Shown here: positions 44,263 through 56,368 of the stretch, piece by piece | Layout of the letters: each line of letters starts with the position of its first letter | Numbering within the stretch: position 1 is the first letter of the stretch | Assembly: GCA_947502495.1 (NCBI GenBank) | Contig: CANNAC010000005.1 | Coordinates: forward strand, 180,610-244,609 | DNA from: an uncultured Flavobacteriaceae bacterium | Lineage (GTDB): Bacteria; Bacteroidota; Bacteroidia; Flavobacteriales; Flavobacteriaceae | DNA length: 64,000 nucleotides | Direction of reading: 5' to 3' | Position numbers and translations under genes: made by a program | Notes under the pieces: model-generated | Seen by the model: only the letters and a program-made list of their open reading frames with translations | The model's database searches: none | Told to the model about the DNA's origin: nothing

Positions 44263-45060
44263 ATGGAACAACCAAACCACAAAGCAGTATACGAATACGA
44301 ATTAGAAACTTGGTCGAGATGCGCACCAAGTTATAACGACACTTGGGCAACTTTAACCAATGAAACACTTCCGCTATTATTACGAAAAACAAAAGTAGAC
44401 GCCAATCTTAAGGTCTTAGACATTGGTTGTGCTGCAGGAAACTCCACAAGTAAAATTAGCGAAGGCGGAGCAAAAGTTATTGGAATCGATTTTTCTCAAA
44501 AAATGATTGACCAAGCGAATGCTTCGCATCCAAATCTGACTTTTAAACAATCGGATGCCGAGAATATGCCACTAGAAGATAACAGTATGGATGTGGTAAT
44601 CGCCAATTTTGTTGTGCATCATTTTGCAGAACCAAATACCGTTTTTAAAGAAATTCATAGAGTTTTAAAACCTAACGGAAAATTTGCTTTCGCCGTTTGG
44701 GGAGCCAATGAAGAACAAAGTTCCTTAGGTGCTTTTTTTCAAGCCTTTGCAAAGCATCACGAATTATCTGCACTTCCACACGGACCACTATTTGGGGTTA
44801 CCGATTTTGATACCTATAATAACATTGCAACAAAGGCTAGTTTAAAAAATTTCCAGTTAGAAAAACTAGATACCAGTTGGCATATGGATTCGCTCGATCC
44901 TTTGATAAATGGTTGTTGGGATTGGGGGAATTTACATCTCTTTCCAGAAGGGAAACAAAAGGATATTAAAAACGACTTCATTACAAACTGTGATGCTTTT
45001 AAAAAGGGGAATGGCTATTCTTTTCCACATTCGGCAATCATAGGCTATGGCGAAAAGTAA
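44263..45060 (+). CDS. class I SAM-dependent methyltransferase
   Basis: 265 residues from the ATG at 44263 (the frame reaches a TTG 11 codons further up, but the ATG fits better and has an AAGG-like stretch before it). It has VLDIGCAAGNSTSKISEGG, VIGIDFSQKMIDQA, FKQSDAENMPLEDNSMDVVI and HRVLKPNGKFAFAVWG, typical of ubiquinone/menaquinone-type or small-molecule methyltransferases. Similar to, but not a copy of, the gene upstream. A strong terminator follows. Confidence 0.85.
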   Translation: MEQPNHKAVYEYELETWSRCAPSYNDTWATLTNETLPLLLRKTKVDANLKVLDIGCAAGNSTSKISEGGAKVIGIDFSQKMIDQANASHPNLTFKQSDAENMPLEDNSMDVVIANFVVHHFAEPNTVFKEIHRVLKPNGKFAFAVWGANEEQSSLGAFFQAFAKHHELSALPHGPLFGVTDFDTYNNIATKASLKNFQLEKLDTSWHMDSLDPLINGCWDWGNLHLFPEGKQKDIKNDFITNCDAFKKGNGYSFPHSAIIGYGEK

Positions 45061-45091
45061 AAATTGGAGGTAACACCTTTCTAAAACAAAT

Positions 45092-45138
45092 AAAACGGCG
45101 TTTAAAAAAGGAACAAATCCAATTTTAAACGCCGTTTT
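45092..45138. terminator. perfect 16-bp terminator hairpin
   Basis: AAAACGGCGTTTAAAA pairs with TTTTAAACGCCGTTTT around a 15-base loop; convergent genes lie on both sides. Confidence 0.93.
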
Positions 45139-45156
45139 CATTAAGAATATACTTCT

Positions 45157-45627
45157 TTATTTTAAGAGTGTAGCAATTTCTGTAAACCCTTTATCTTCCG
45201 CATAATCTAAAGCCGTTTTATCCTCATTATCTTTAATAGAAACATCTGCTTTATGCTCTAAAAGCAACTTCACAATGGCTACTTTATCATATTGTGTAGC
45301 AAAGGTTAAGGCAGTGGTTCCGTGGTTATTTACGGCATTTATATCTGCTCCATTTTCAATTAAATACTTCGCAAAAGCGACATTCCCTTTAAAACTCACA
45401 CCTATTAAAGCGGTGTTTCCAGAAGCATCTTTATCGTTAATTGGCGCTTTGTTTTCTACTAGTATTTTAGTAGCAGCTTCATTATCAAAATACGTAGCTA
45501 AAATTAATGGCGTAAAACCACGTTGGTCTTTTGCTTCGGCTAGTCTTGGGTTTTCAGATAACAATGCTTTTAAAGTGCTATTGTCTTTGTTTTTTATGCT
45601 TTCAAAAACCTGTTCTATATTTTTCAT
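45157..45627 (-). CDS. ankyrin-repeat protein downstream of katG
   Basis: 156 residues from the ATG at 45627 (an earlier in-frame ATG would run into the katG terminator). Three to four ankyrin repeats are visible (RGFTPLILATYFDNEAATKILVENKAPIN, SGNTALIGVSFKGNVAFAKYLIENGADIN, HGTTALTFATQYDKVAIVKLLLEHKADVS). Ankyrin genes directly behind catalase genes are known in other bacteria, where they help catalase activity; the same is likely here. It is separated from katG by a hairpin, so its level may be lower. Confidence 0.85.
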   Translation of the reverse strand: MKNIEQVFESIKNKDNSTLKALLSENPRLAEAKDQRGFTPLILATYFDNEAATKILVENKAPINDKDASGNTALIGVSFKGNVAFAKYLIENGADINAVNNHGTTALTFATQYDKVAIVKLLLEHKADVSIKDNEDKTALDYAEDKGFTEIATLLK

Positions 45628-45646
45628 GGTATACTTTTTTTCAATA

Positions 45647-45679
45647 AAAAAGGAATGGATTTTTAAATCCACTCCTTTT
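45647..45679 (-). terminator. hairpin between katG and the ankyrin gene
   Basis: AAAAGGAATGGATTT pairs with AAATCCACTCCTTTT (one G-T); on the minus strand a T-run follows. It probably attenuates rather than blocks read-through. Confidence 0.7.
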
Positions 45680-45698
45680 AAAATCACTATTCTTTCTT

Positions 45699-48246
<2,548 letters not shown>

Positions 48247-48747
48247 ATGGCAACAGTAACCTTAAAAGGAAACCCAATACAAACTTCTGGAGAATTACCA
48301 AAAGTTGGCAGCAAAGCACCTAATTTTACATTAACAACAACAGATTTAGGAAGCAAATCGCTTTCTGATTTTGCAGGCAGCAAAGTAGTATTAAACATCT
48401 TCCCTAGTGTAGATACAGGAACTTGTGCACAATCTGTTAGAACATTCAATAAAGAAGCGAGCACATTAGATAACACCAAAGTACTTTGTATCTCTCACGA
48501 TTTACCATTTGCTCAAGCACGTTTTTGCGGTGCTGAGGGTTTAGAAAATGTAGTAAATCTATCCGATTATAAAGATGGAAGCTTCGGAAAAAACTATGGT
48601 TTAAATTTTGTTAATGGTCCTTTAGATACTTTACATTCTCGTTGTGTAGTGGTAATAGACGAAAACGGAATAATTACACATACCGAACAAGTACAAGAAA
48701 TTGTGGATGAGCCAAATTATAAAGCGGCATTAGAAGCTTTAAAATAA
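48247..48747 (+). CDS. tpx: thiol peroxidase (atypical 2-Cys peroxiredoxin)
   Basis: 166 residues matching Tpx: FPSVDTGTCAQSVRTFN with peroxidatic Cys60, and resolving Cys94 in QARFCGAEG, at the spacing of the E. coli protein. It reduces lipid and alkyl hydroperoxides with thioredoxin as donor, in the cytoplasm or periplasm (no signal peptide visible here). It is divergent from katG, so the two form a peroxide-defence locus. The dgkA-like gene follows 40 bp later. Confidence 0.96.
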   Translation: MATVTLKGNPIQTSGELPKVGSKAPNFTLTTTDLGSKSLSDFAGSKVVLNIFPSVDTGTCAQSVRTFNKEASTLDNTKVLCISHDLPFAQARFCGAEGLENVVNLSDYKDGSFGKNYGLNFVNGPLDTLHSRCVVVIDENGIITHTEQVQEIVDEPNYKAALEALK

Positions 48748-48787
48748 TATATTCATAAAAAAGGTAGGTCCCTTTAAAAGTTGTATA

Positions 48788-49156
48788 ATGACAAAAAAAG
48801 AATCTTTTCTTGTAAACAGACTTAAAAGTGTGAAATACGCTTTTAAAGGTGCCTTCTTATTAATTACTACAGAAAATAGTATTAAAGTCCAATTTTGTAT
48901 TGGTATACTAATGACCATTCTAGGTTTCTATTACCAAATTTCTACTACAGAATGGATACTACAAATATTATGTATTGCGCTTATCTTAGCATTAGAAGGC
49001 GTCAATACTGCTATTGAAGAGATTGCCGATTTTATTCACCCAGAACATCATACTAAAATCGGACTGATAAAAGACCTTGCCGCTGGCGCTGTTTTTATTT
49101 TTGCAATTGCAGCATCTATGATAGGTTGCCTTATATATATTCCGAAAATTTTTTAA
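48788..49156 (+). CDS. dgkA: diacylglycerol kinase family protein
   Basis: 122 residues with three membrane helices and the DgkA signature EGVNTAIEEIADF (conserved Glu-Asn-Glu-Asp cluster). DgkA and related prokaryotic kinases phosphorylate diacylglycerol or undecaprenol and recycle lipids of envelope synthesis. Gene order tpx-dgkA-ftsK-lolA is common in flavobacteria. There is a 157-bp gap before ftsK, which has its own -7-like box. Confidence 0.92.
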   Translation: MTKKESFLVNRLKSVKYAFKGAFLLITTENSIKVQFCIGILMTILGFYYQISTTEWILQILCIALILALEGVNTAIEEIADFIHPEHHTKIGLIKDLAAGAVFIFAIAASMIGCLIYIPKIF

Positions 49157-49236
49157 TAGCAGGAAGCAAACTACCTATTCTTGAAAACATTGTTTACAAT
49201 TTTTTAGAATAAAGTTTCGTTACCATTTGTAATTTG

Positions 49237-49244
49237 TATTTTTG
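49237..49244 (+). promoter_or_regulatory. candidate -7 box for ftsK
   Basis: TATTTTTG fits TAnnTTTG about 85 bp before the ftsK ATG; a clear -33 TTG is lacking. Confidence 0.4.
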
Positions 49245-49328
49245 TTTTCAATCTAGACGAAAACAATCTGAAAATATATTCAGCAAAAATTAGAAATTTA
49301 AAGATTTTCACTTTTGTGGAAAATACCT

Positions 49329-51740
49329 ATGGCAAAAAAGAAAACGAAGACTACAAAGACTACCACCAAGAAAACTAAAACATTAAAAGCGCCAAGTTTT
49401 AAGTTATCTAGTCAACAAAAATTGGTTTTAGGTAGCTTATTAATAATACTTGGCTTATTGCTTTTTATCGCTTTTCTATCTTTCTTTTTTACAGGAAAGG
49501 CAGACCAAAGTACCTTATCTGAGTTTGCTTCTAGAAACGTAGAAACGCAAAACTGGTTAAGCAAATCTGGCGTTTGGTTAAGCGACTTTTTTATACAACG
49601 CGGTTTTGGTGTTTCGTCCTTTATATTTTCGGGCTTACTATTTCTTTCTGGTGTTTATGTTTTACTAAATCTTAAAAAAGAAAAACTAGGAAAACATTGG
49701 TTTTGGGGCACATTAATCGTTATTTGGTTATCTATCCTATTCGGTTTCTTTGCGCATAAAAACGATTTATTAGGAGGTGTTATTGGTTTTGAAATCAATT
49801 CTTATCTACAAGATTATATTGGTAAAATAGGAACAGCACTTTTACTTGTGTTTGGTTTAATCACGTATTTGGCTACTCGTTTTAAAATGACGGTAGACAC
49901 GTTTAAAAAAGTGTTCCGTAAAGCGAAAAAAGGAATTAATGACGAGATGGAGGATTTTAAAGAAGAATTCACTCCTTTAGATAATGACTTAACTGCGGAA
50001 GCGGAAGAAATAAAAGCAGCATTTAATGTTCCTTTAGAAAAAGAAGAAATAACGCTAAGCAAACCGGAAGTTAAAAAAGAGGTGAAACCTGTAGTTACCA
50101 CGGAAGCATTTAAAGTAGAAATAGCAAAAGAAGAAGAAATCGAGGAAGAAGAGCTAGCTATGGAAGTAGAAAAAGTTGCCGAAGAAGTTTCGGAAACAGA
50201 CAATCTAGCAAACAAACTCGTAGAAGATTTTGGGCAATTTGACCCCACTTTAGAACTTAGTAATTACCAATTTCCGCCTTTAGATTTATTAAAAAAGTAC
50301 GATAACGAAGGTATTTCTATCAACCAAGAAGAACTAGAAGACAACAAAAATAGAATTGTTGAAACCTTAAATAATTATAAAATTGGTATTGCTAGTATTA
50401 AGGCTACTATTGGACCAACGGTTACGCTTTATGAAATTGTTCCTGAAGCAGGAATTCGTATTTCAAAAATTAAAAACTTAGAAGATGATATTGCCTTATC
50501 GCTTTCGGCTTTAGGTATTCGTATTATTGCACCAATTCCTGGAAAAGGGACTATTGGTATTGAGGTACCAAACAAAAATTCAACCATCGTTTCTATGCGA
50601 TCTGTAATCGCATCGCAAAAGTTTCAGAAATCAGATATGCAATTACCAATTGCTTTTGGAAAAACCATTAGTAATGAAACCTTTGTTGTCGATCTTGCCA
50701 AAATGCCACACATGCTAATGGCTGGTGCAACAGGACAAGGAAAATCGGTAGGTTTAAATGCGGTACTTACTTCCTTACTTTACAAAAAACATCCTGCAGA
50801 AGTGAAGTTTGTTTTGGTCGATCCTAAAAAAGTAGAGCTTACTTTATTTAATAAAATAGAACGTCATTATTTAGCAAAACTTCCAGATGAAGCAGAAGCT
50901 ATTATCACCGATAATGCCAAAGTAATTAATACGCTTAATTCACTTTGTATAGAAATGGACAATCGTTATGAAATGCTTAAAAATGCATTATGTCGTAACA
51001 TTGTAGAATATAACACCAAATTTAAAGCACGTAAATTAAATCCGAATGATGGGCATGCATTTTTACCATATATTGTATTGGTGGTCGATGAGTTTGCCGA
51101 TTTAATTATGACTGCTGGTAAAGAAGTGGAAACGCCGGTAGCACGTTTAGCACAATTAGCTCGTGCCATTGGTATCCATTTAATTATTGCAACACAAAGA
51201 CCTTCTGTAAATGTAATTACAGGTATTATTAAAGCCAATTTCCCAGCGAGAATAGCTTTTAGAGTAACGAGTAAGATCGATTCTAGAACTATTTTAGATG
51301 GTTCTGGAGCAGACCAACTTATTGGTCGTGGAGATATGCTGTACACGCAAGGTAATGAGTTAGTACGTATACAATGTGCTTTTGTAGACACCCCAGAAGT
51401 AGAACGAATTGTCGATTTTATTGGCGCACAAAAAGCATATCCAGATGCACATTTACTTCCAGAGTATGTTGGTGAAGAAAGTGGCACAAGTCTTGATATA
51501 GATATCTCAGACAGAGATAAACTATTTCGTGAAGCTGCCGAACTTATTGTTATCGCACAACAAGGTTCTGCGTCCTTATTACAGCGTAAGCTTAAATTAG
51601 GATACAATCGTGCAGGACGTTTAATAGACCAATTAGAAGCCGCCGGAATTGTTGGCGGTTTTGAAGGTAGTAAAGCAAGACAAGTTTTAGTTCCAGATTT
51701 AGTAAGTCTCGACCAATTATTAGCAAACGAAAGTTTATAA
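49329..51740 (+). CDS. ftsK: DNA translocase FtsK
   Basis: 803 residues from the ATG at 49329 (a TTG five codons earlier opens the frame but leaves the conserved Lys-rich start, MAKKKTKTTK, intact). Four membrane helices occupy residues about 25-180; an acidic linker follows. The motor has MAGATGQGKSVGLNA (Walker A), VVDEFADLIM (Walker B) and IATQRPSVNVITG. The C-terminal gamma domain (LQRKLKLGYNRAGRLIDQLEAAG) directs it on DNA. It pumps chromosome termini through the septum. Genes for LolA and the LptF/G permease follow. Confidence 0.96.
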   Translation: MAKKKTKTTKTTTKKTKTLKAPSFKLSSQQKLVLGSLLIILGLLLFIAFLSFFFTGKADQSTLSEFASRNVETQNWLSKSGVWLSDFFIQRGFGVSSFIFSGLLFLSGVYVLLNLKKEKLGKHWFWGTLIVIWLSILFGFFAHKNDLLGGVIGFEINSYLQDYIGKIGTALLLVFGLITYLATRFKMTVDTFKKVFRKAKKGINDEMEDFKEEFTPLDNDLTAEAEEIKAAFNVPLEKEEITLSKPEVKKEVKPVVTTEAFKVEIAKEEEIEEEELAMEVEKVAEEVSETDNLANKLVEDFGQFDPTLELSNYQFPPLDLLKKYDNEGISINQEELEDNKNRIVETLNNYKIGIASIKATIGPTVTLYEIVPEAGIRISKIKNLEDDIALSLSALGIRIIAPIPGKGTIGIEVPNKNSTIVSMRSVIASQKFQKSDMQLPIAFGKTISNETFVVDLAKMPHMLMAGATGQGKSVGLNAVLTSLLYKKHPAEVKFVLVDPKKVELTLFNKIERHYLAKLPDEAEAIITDNAKVINTLNSLCIEMDNRYEMLKNALCRNIVEYNTKFKARKLNPNDGHAFLPYIVLVVDEFADLIMTAGKEVETPVARLAQLARAIGIHLIIATQRPSVNVITGIIKANFPARIAFRVTSKIDSRTILDGSGADQLIGRGDMLYTQGNELVRIQCAFVDTPEVERIVDFIGAQKAYPDAHLLPEYVGEESGTSLDIDISDRDKLFREAAELIVIAQQGSASLLQRKLKLGYNRAGRLIDQLEAAGIVGGFEGSKARQVLVPDLVSLDQLLANESL

Positions 51741-51765
51741 CAAAATAGAAAAACAAACATTTATT

Positions 51766-52401
51766 ATGAAGAAGTTAATTTTCATATTTACCATTTTATT
51801 AAGTAGTATCAGTTTTGCACAAAATGATGCAAAAACCTTATTAGACGAAGTATCTCAAAAGGTAAGAAGTTACGATAACATTAGCATCGACTTTAAATAT
51901 GTGCTGCATAATACTGCAGAAGATATTAAACAAGAAACGCGCGGCGATGTGGTGATGCAAGGCGAAAAGTTTAAACTAAACATCCTTGGAATTACTAGAA
52001 TTTATAACGGAAAGACGCTATATAGTATTAGTCCTGAAGACGAACAAGTAACCATTTCTACCGAAGCGATGGATGACGAAGGAAGCATCACACCAAGTAA
52101 GATGTTATCTTTTTATGAAGATGGCTTTACCTACACCATGGATATTGTTCAAAATGTACAAGGAAGAAAAATCCAGTATGTAAAATTAATTCCTATAGAT
52201 TCTAATTCGGAAATCAAATCGGTACTTTTAGGAATAGATGCGCAAACAAAACATATCTACAATTTAATTGAAACCGGTAAAAATGGAACAAAAACCACTT
52301 TAACCGTTAATTCTTTTAAAACTAATGAGACTATTTCAAAAACCTTATTTACCTTTGACGAAAGTAAGTTTGAAGACTACTACATCGAAAAATTAGATTA
52401 A
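51766..52401 (+). CDS. lolA: outer-membrane lipoprotein carrier LolA
   Basis: 211 residues with a signal peptide (MKKLIFIFTILLSSISFAQ). The mature protein shows the LolA-like open-barrel pattern (LDEVSQKVRSYDNISIDFKYVL, GDVVMQGEKFKLNILG, MLSFYEDGFTYTMD). It carries lipoproteins across the periplasm to the outer membrane. Its gene lies 25 bp behind ftsK and 33 bp before the LptF/G permease gene, in a run dedicated to cell division and envelope building. Confidence 0.93.
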   Translation: MKKLIFIFTILLSSISFAQNDAKTLLDEVSQKVRSYDNISIDFKYVLHNTAEDIKQETRGDVVMQGEKFKLNILGITRIYNGKTLYSISPEDEQVTISTEAMDDEGSITPSKMLSFYEDGFTYTMDIVQNVQGRKIQYVKLIPIDSNSEIKSVLLGIDAQTKHIYNLIETGKNGTKTTLTVNSFKTNETISKTLFTFDESKFEDYYIEKLD

Positions 52402-52434
52402 ATTAATCATAAAGAATAGCAATACATTTAAAGT

Positions 52435-54264
52435 GTGAAAATATTAGACCGATACATTTTAAGCACTTATCTCAAAACCTTTATCAGCGTGTTTTTAATA
52501 CTCATGCTGATTTTTGTTTTACAAACCATCTGGCTATTTATCAAAGAATTAGCAGGTAAAGACTTAGACTTAATTGTCGTTTTAAAGTTCTTACTGTATT
52601 ACTCTCCAAAGTTAATTCCGTTAGTATTACCACTAACTATTCTGCTTGCTTCCATTATGGTATTTGGTAATTTTGCCGAAAACTATGAGTTTGCAGCCAT
52701 GAAATCTACTGGTATTTCATTACAGCGTGCCATGACCGGTTTGGGAATTTTTATTGGTATTCTTGGTATTACCACTTTCTTTTTTAGCAATAACGTAATT
52801 CCGTGGGGCGAATATAATTCCTATAATTTACGTAATAATATTAAAAAATTAAAACCCGCAATGGTTATTGCCGAAGGTCAATTTAATGATGTTGGCGATA
52901 TTAATATTAAGGTAGAAGAAAAAAGCGGTGTCAACGGAAAAGACCTTAAAGGTGTTGTAATACATAAAAAAAGTAGCACTTCTGGAGGTAACAAAAACCA
53001 TATCACTATTATTTCAAAAACAGGAGAACTTATTGGTAACGACAAGTCTAGCGTTTTACAATTAATATTACACGATGGTTATTTTTATGACGATACACCT
53101 CCTAAAAGCTTTAAGGAAAGAGAAAGAAAACCTTTAGTAAAGACTTCTTTTAAAAAGTATACGGTCAACATGGACTTGTCTGAAGAAAACAATCAGGATT
53201 TAGACGAAAAAAATATTTCCGATAAATACAGTATGCTTAACATAAGTGATCTAAACTATACTATAGATTCCCTTAGCGTTGAAAACCAAAAAGAATACGA
53301 TGCACTTTCTGATAATCTATACCTAAGATCACAAATTGGATCCTTAGATAATGGTTTGAAGGTAAAAAAAGATACCGTATTTAATGGGGATGTTTTAAGT
53401 TTGTACGACACAAAAAAGAAGCTACAACTAATTGACTTAGCATTAAATACCACGAATAGTACAAGGCAAATTATTAGCTCTAAAGACAAATTCTTACAAG
53501 GAAAAAAGACAAATTACAACAAGCATATTGTAGCATTTCATGAAAAATTTGCACTAGGCTTTGCTTGTGTTATCCTGTTTTTTGTTGGTGCTCCTCTTGG
53601 TGCATTAATTAGAAAAGGTGGCATTGGTTTACCGATGGTAATTGCAATTCTATTATTTTTAACCTATCACTTTATTGGTATTTTCGCAAAAAACAGTGCA
53701 AATGACGGAAGTATAAATCCGGTACTTGCACCTTGGATTTCTACGATTATTATGTTTCCTTTAGGTGTATTCCTAACCCGAAGAGCAACGGCAGATAGAG
53801 GTTTATTTGAGTTTGATCATATTATTGAACCTATCAAAAAAGTCTTTAAAATTAAATCTGCTTCCGACAAAGAAGAAATCACGAATACCGAAAAAAGCTT
53901 AATTAAAGCAGAAGATGTAGATAGATTGCAATCTATTTTTACAGCATATCGTTTTCATTCTAAAACGGCATTAACATTCTATATCACAGGCTTCCTTTTT
54001 ATTATTCTATTCCTCGTATTTAAGAACAATAAGCTTCCTAATTTTGCTTCAGCGGCAGTAGAACTAAGTATTATTTCTTTTGTAATGCTACTTATTTACT
54101 ATATAAAATCGTTTTTAAATAGGAATGCGATGTATGCTTTAATAAAGGAAAAAACCAACGCAAAGAACCCGATAATACTTCTTTTGGGTTACGTTTTTTA
54201 TCCGCTGACTCATTTTTTAAGAAGAAATAAAATTACGGAAGACTTTTCTAATACATTAAAATAA
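52435..54264 (+). CDS. LptF/LptG-family permease
   Basis: 609 residues, starting with GTG (52435); no ATG fits near the conserved start KILDRYILSTYLKTF. Three N-terminal membrane helices, a large periplasmic part (about 115-370), and three C-terminal helices (residues about 370-450), with an extra C-terminal hydrophobic domain (515-570) and basic tail. The family forms the LPS-export ABC transporter with LptB; whether this is LptF or LptG cannot be decided from sequence. Part of the ftsK-lolA-ribB run; ribB begins 15 bp later. Confidence 0.92.
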   Translation: MKILDRYILSTYLKTFISVFLILMLIFVLQTIWLFIKELAGKDLDLIVVLKFLLYYSPKLIPLVLPLTILLASIMVFGNFAENYEFAAMKSTGISLQRAMTGLGIFIGILGITTFFFSNNVIPWGEYNSYNLRNNIKKLKPAMVIAEGQFNDVGDINIKVEEKSGVNGKDLKGVVIHKKSSTSGGNKNHITIISKTGELIGNDKSSVLQLILHDGYFYDDTPPKSFKERERKPLVKTSFKKYTVNMDLSEENNQDLDEKNISDKYSMLNISDLNYTIDSLSVENQKEYDALSDNLYLRSQIGSLDNGLKVKKDTVFNGDVLSLYDTKKKLQLIDLALNTTNSTRQIISSKDKFLQGKKTNYNKHIVAFHEKFALGFACVILFFVGAPLGALIRKGGIGLPMVIAILLFLTYHFIGIFAKNSANDGSINPVLAPWISTIIMFPLGVFLTRRATADRGLFEFDHIIEPIKKVFKIKSASDKEEITNTEKSLIKAEDVDRLQSIFTAYRFHSKTALTFYITGFLFIILFLVFKNNKLPNFASAAVELSIISFVMLLIYYIKSFLNRNAMYALIKEKTNAKNPIILLLGYVFYPLTHFLRRNKITEDFSNTLK

Positions 54265-54279
54265 GAATACCTTTGTAAC

Positions 54280-55437
54280 ATGATAACACCAACAAAAGAA
54301 AGCAATAAAAAAGAGTACACTCTAGATACTATTGAAGCAGCCATAGCCGATATTAAAAACGGTAAAGTTATTATTGTTGTAGATGATGAAGACAGAGAAA
54401 ACGAAGGCGATTTTATAGCTGCCGCAGAAAAAGTAACTCCAGAGATGATTAATTTTATGGCTACACATGGTCGTGGATTAATTTGCGCACCATTAACCGA
54501 AGATCGCTGTGAAGAATTACATTTGGATTTGATGGTACAAAACAACACGGTTTTACACCACACGCCATTTACAGTATCTGTAGATTTAATAGGACATGGA
54601 TGTACTACCGGAATTTCGGTACACGACAGATCTAAAACTATTGAGTTTTTAGTAAAAGAAGATACCAAACCACAGGATTTGGGTCGTCCAGGACATATTT
54701 TTCCTTTACGTGCCAAAAACGGAGGTGTTTTACGTAGAACAGGACATACCGAAGCTTCTGTAGATTTAGCACGTTTAGCTGGTTTAAAACCCGCTGGAAT
54801 TTTAGTGGAAATTTTAAATGAAGACGGAACCATGGCACGTTTACCACAATTGGTAAAAGTGGCTAAGAAATTCGACTTAAAAATTATTTCTATCGAAGAC
54901 CTTGTTGCTTACCGTATGGAGCACGATTCGTTAATAGAGAAAAAAGAAGACTTTAATATTGAAACGCGTTTTGGAAACTTTCGTTTAAGAGCGTATCACC
55001 AAACCACAAACGATCAAATTCATATTGCATTAACCAAAGGTTCTTGGTCTGCCAACGAAACCGTTTTAACACGTGTAAACTCTACGCTAGTTAACAATGA
55101 CATTCTTGGTACATTAACCAACAATGCAGATGAAAAACTAGACGATATGTTTAAGGTAATTAACGATGCTGGAAAAGGTGCTGTTATTTTTATCAATCAG
55201 CAATCGCAATCGATGAATCTTTTAAAACGATTAAGTATTTTAAAAGAAACACAAACAGAAGGTGAAGTAGTAAAAGCTCCTAGTATTGAAATGGATTCTA
55301 AAGATTTTGGTATTGGCGCACAAATTCTACACGATTTAAATATTCATAAACTAAAATTAATCTCGAACACACAACAAACCAAACGAGTTGGTATGATTGG
55401 ATATGGATTAGAGATTGTAGAATATGTAGGGTATTAA
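54280..55437 (+). CDS. ribB: 3,4-dihydroxy-2-butanone 4-phosphate synthase with degenerate GTP cyclohydrolase II domain
   Basis: 385 residues. The N-terminal half is the DHBP synthase (VVDDEDRENEGDFI, GRGLICAPL, GHTEASVDLARLAG), which makes the four-carbon precursor of riboflavin. The C-terminal half has the GTP cyclohydrolase II fold (FGNFRLRAYHQT, IGYGLEIVEY), but the zinc-binding cysteines and the catalytic GRG/Arg-Tyr motif are missing, so only the first activity is expected. The true GTP cyclohydrolase must be elsewhere. Ends the ftsK-lolA-lptF/G run; a terminator follows. Confidence 0.93.
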   Translation: MITPTKESNKKEYTLDTIEAAIADIKNGKVIIVVDDEDRENEGDFIAAAEKVTPEMINFMATHGRGLICAPLTEDRCEELHLDLMVQNNTVLHHTPFTVSVDLIGHGCTTGISVHDRSKTIEFLVKEDTKPQDLGRPGHIFPLRAKNGGVLRRTGHTEASVDLARLAGLKPAGILVEILNEDGTMARLPQLVKVAKKFDLKIISIEDLVAYRMEHDSLIEKKEDFNIETRFGNFRLRAYHQTTNDQIHIALTKGSWSANETVLTRVNSTLVNNDILGTLTNNADEKLDDMFKVINDAGKGAVIFINQQSQSMNLLKRLSILKETQTEGEVVKAPSIEMDSKDFGIGAQILHDLNIHKLKLISNTQQTKRVGMIGYGLEIVEYVGY

Positions 55438-55460
55438 GCCTATTAATTACAACATATAAA

Positions 55461-55498
55461 AGGGGAACTATTCTAGTGTAAGCTAAAATAGTTCCCCT
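55461..55498. terminator. 12-bp terminator hairpin
   Basis: AGGGGAACTATT pairs with AATAGTTCCCCT around a 14-base loop, between ribB and the convergent T9SS gene. Confidence 0.85.
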
Positions 55499-55529
55499 AA
55501 TTGTTTCGATTAATAGCGTTTTTAATAGG

Positions 55530-56339
55530 TTATTCGATAATCACTTTCCTCGTTATCGTTTGTTGGTTCGCATATATTTTCAACAAATACATTCCTGCAT
55601 TTAGGGTATGCACTTGAATTTGTTTGGTATCGGTACTACTTAAAACCAGTTTTCCCATCACATCATAAACGGCTACTTTCTCTACTGGAAAAGAAGCGGA
55701 TATATGAATCACATTAGATGCCGGATTAGGATATACCGAAAGCTTTACATTATCTGGAACCCATATTTCATCTACAGACAAGGTTTCAAAATTAATACTA
55801 TTCGCCGCCGGATCATGTGCTCCGAAATAATTACTAGTCGTTCCTGTAAAACTTACATTTAAAAAGTTTTCAGAAAAAGTAGACACCACAAAAGGATCAT
55901 CATTAGCAGCCAATATTATAGTTCCCGTTGTTGGGTTTGGTACCGCGATAACATCGAATACAGCCAATTGTATTGGCACGCCATTTTCTGCATCTATAAA
56001 ATAATTAGTAACACCTGGAACTCTCAATATTTGAAAAAGTTCTTGTCCGCCACTGGTCCCACTACTGTAACCAATCCATTCACTAGCAGGAATACCAGAA
56101 TTTGCTGCTTGAAAATTACCAATGGAAATCCCTAATCCTTCTGGTACATAAAAAGCAGCACCAAGATCTGCAGTATTCCCATTTGGTGCATCAAAATTAG
56201 GAGTCGCTATCAAAGCCATTTGATAATTGTCTGTTGCCGTATTTACGCCAAGAAAACTTAAACTATACTGATAAGCATCTTGCGCTTGAAGCATTATAGT
56301 TAATAAGGTAAAAACGAAAGTTATATATTGTTTTTTCAT
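55530..56339 (-). CDS. secreted protein with T9SS type A sorting domain
   Basis: 269 residues: signal peptide (MKKQYITFVFTLLTIMLQAQ), a beta-rich body with no clear catalytic motif (YSLSFLGVNTATDNYQ, AFYVPEGLGISIGNFQAANSG), and a C-terminal sorting domain (VYPNPASNVIHISA ... DVMGKLVLSS ... LNAGMYLLKIYAN). It is probably displayed at the surface by the type IX system. It is the last gene of a leftward run of secreted proteins (59.6 down to 55.5 kb) that may share regulation. Confidence 0.82.
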   Translation of the reverse strand: MKKQYITFVFTLLTIMLQAQDAYQYSLSFLGVNTATDNYQMALIATPNFDAPNGNTADLGAAFYVPEGLGISIGNFQAANSGIPASEWIGYSSGTSGGQELFQILRVPGVTNYFIDAENGVPIQLAVFDVIAVPNPTTGTIILAANDDPFVVSTFSENFLNVSFTGTTSNYFGAHDPAANSINFETLSVDEIWVPDNVKLSVYPNPASNVIHISASFPVEKVAVYDVMGKLVLSSTDTKQIQVHTLNAGMYLLKIYANQQTITRKVIIE

Positions 56340-56368
56340 AATTGTAAATTTTAAAATAGTTTGTTTTT

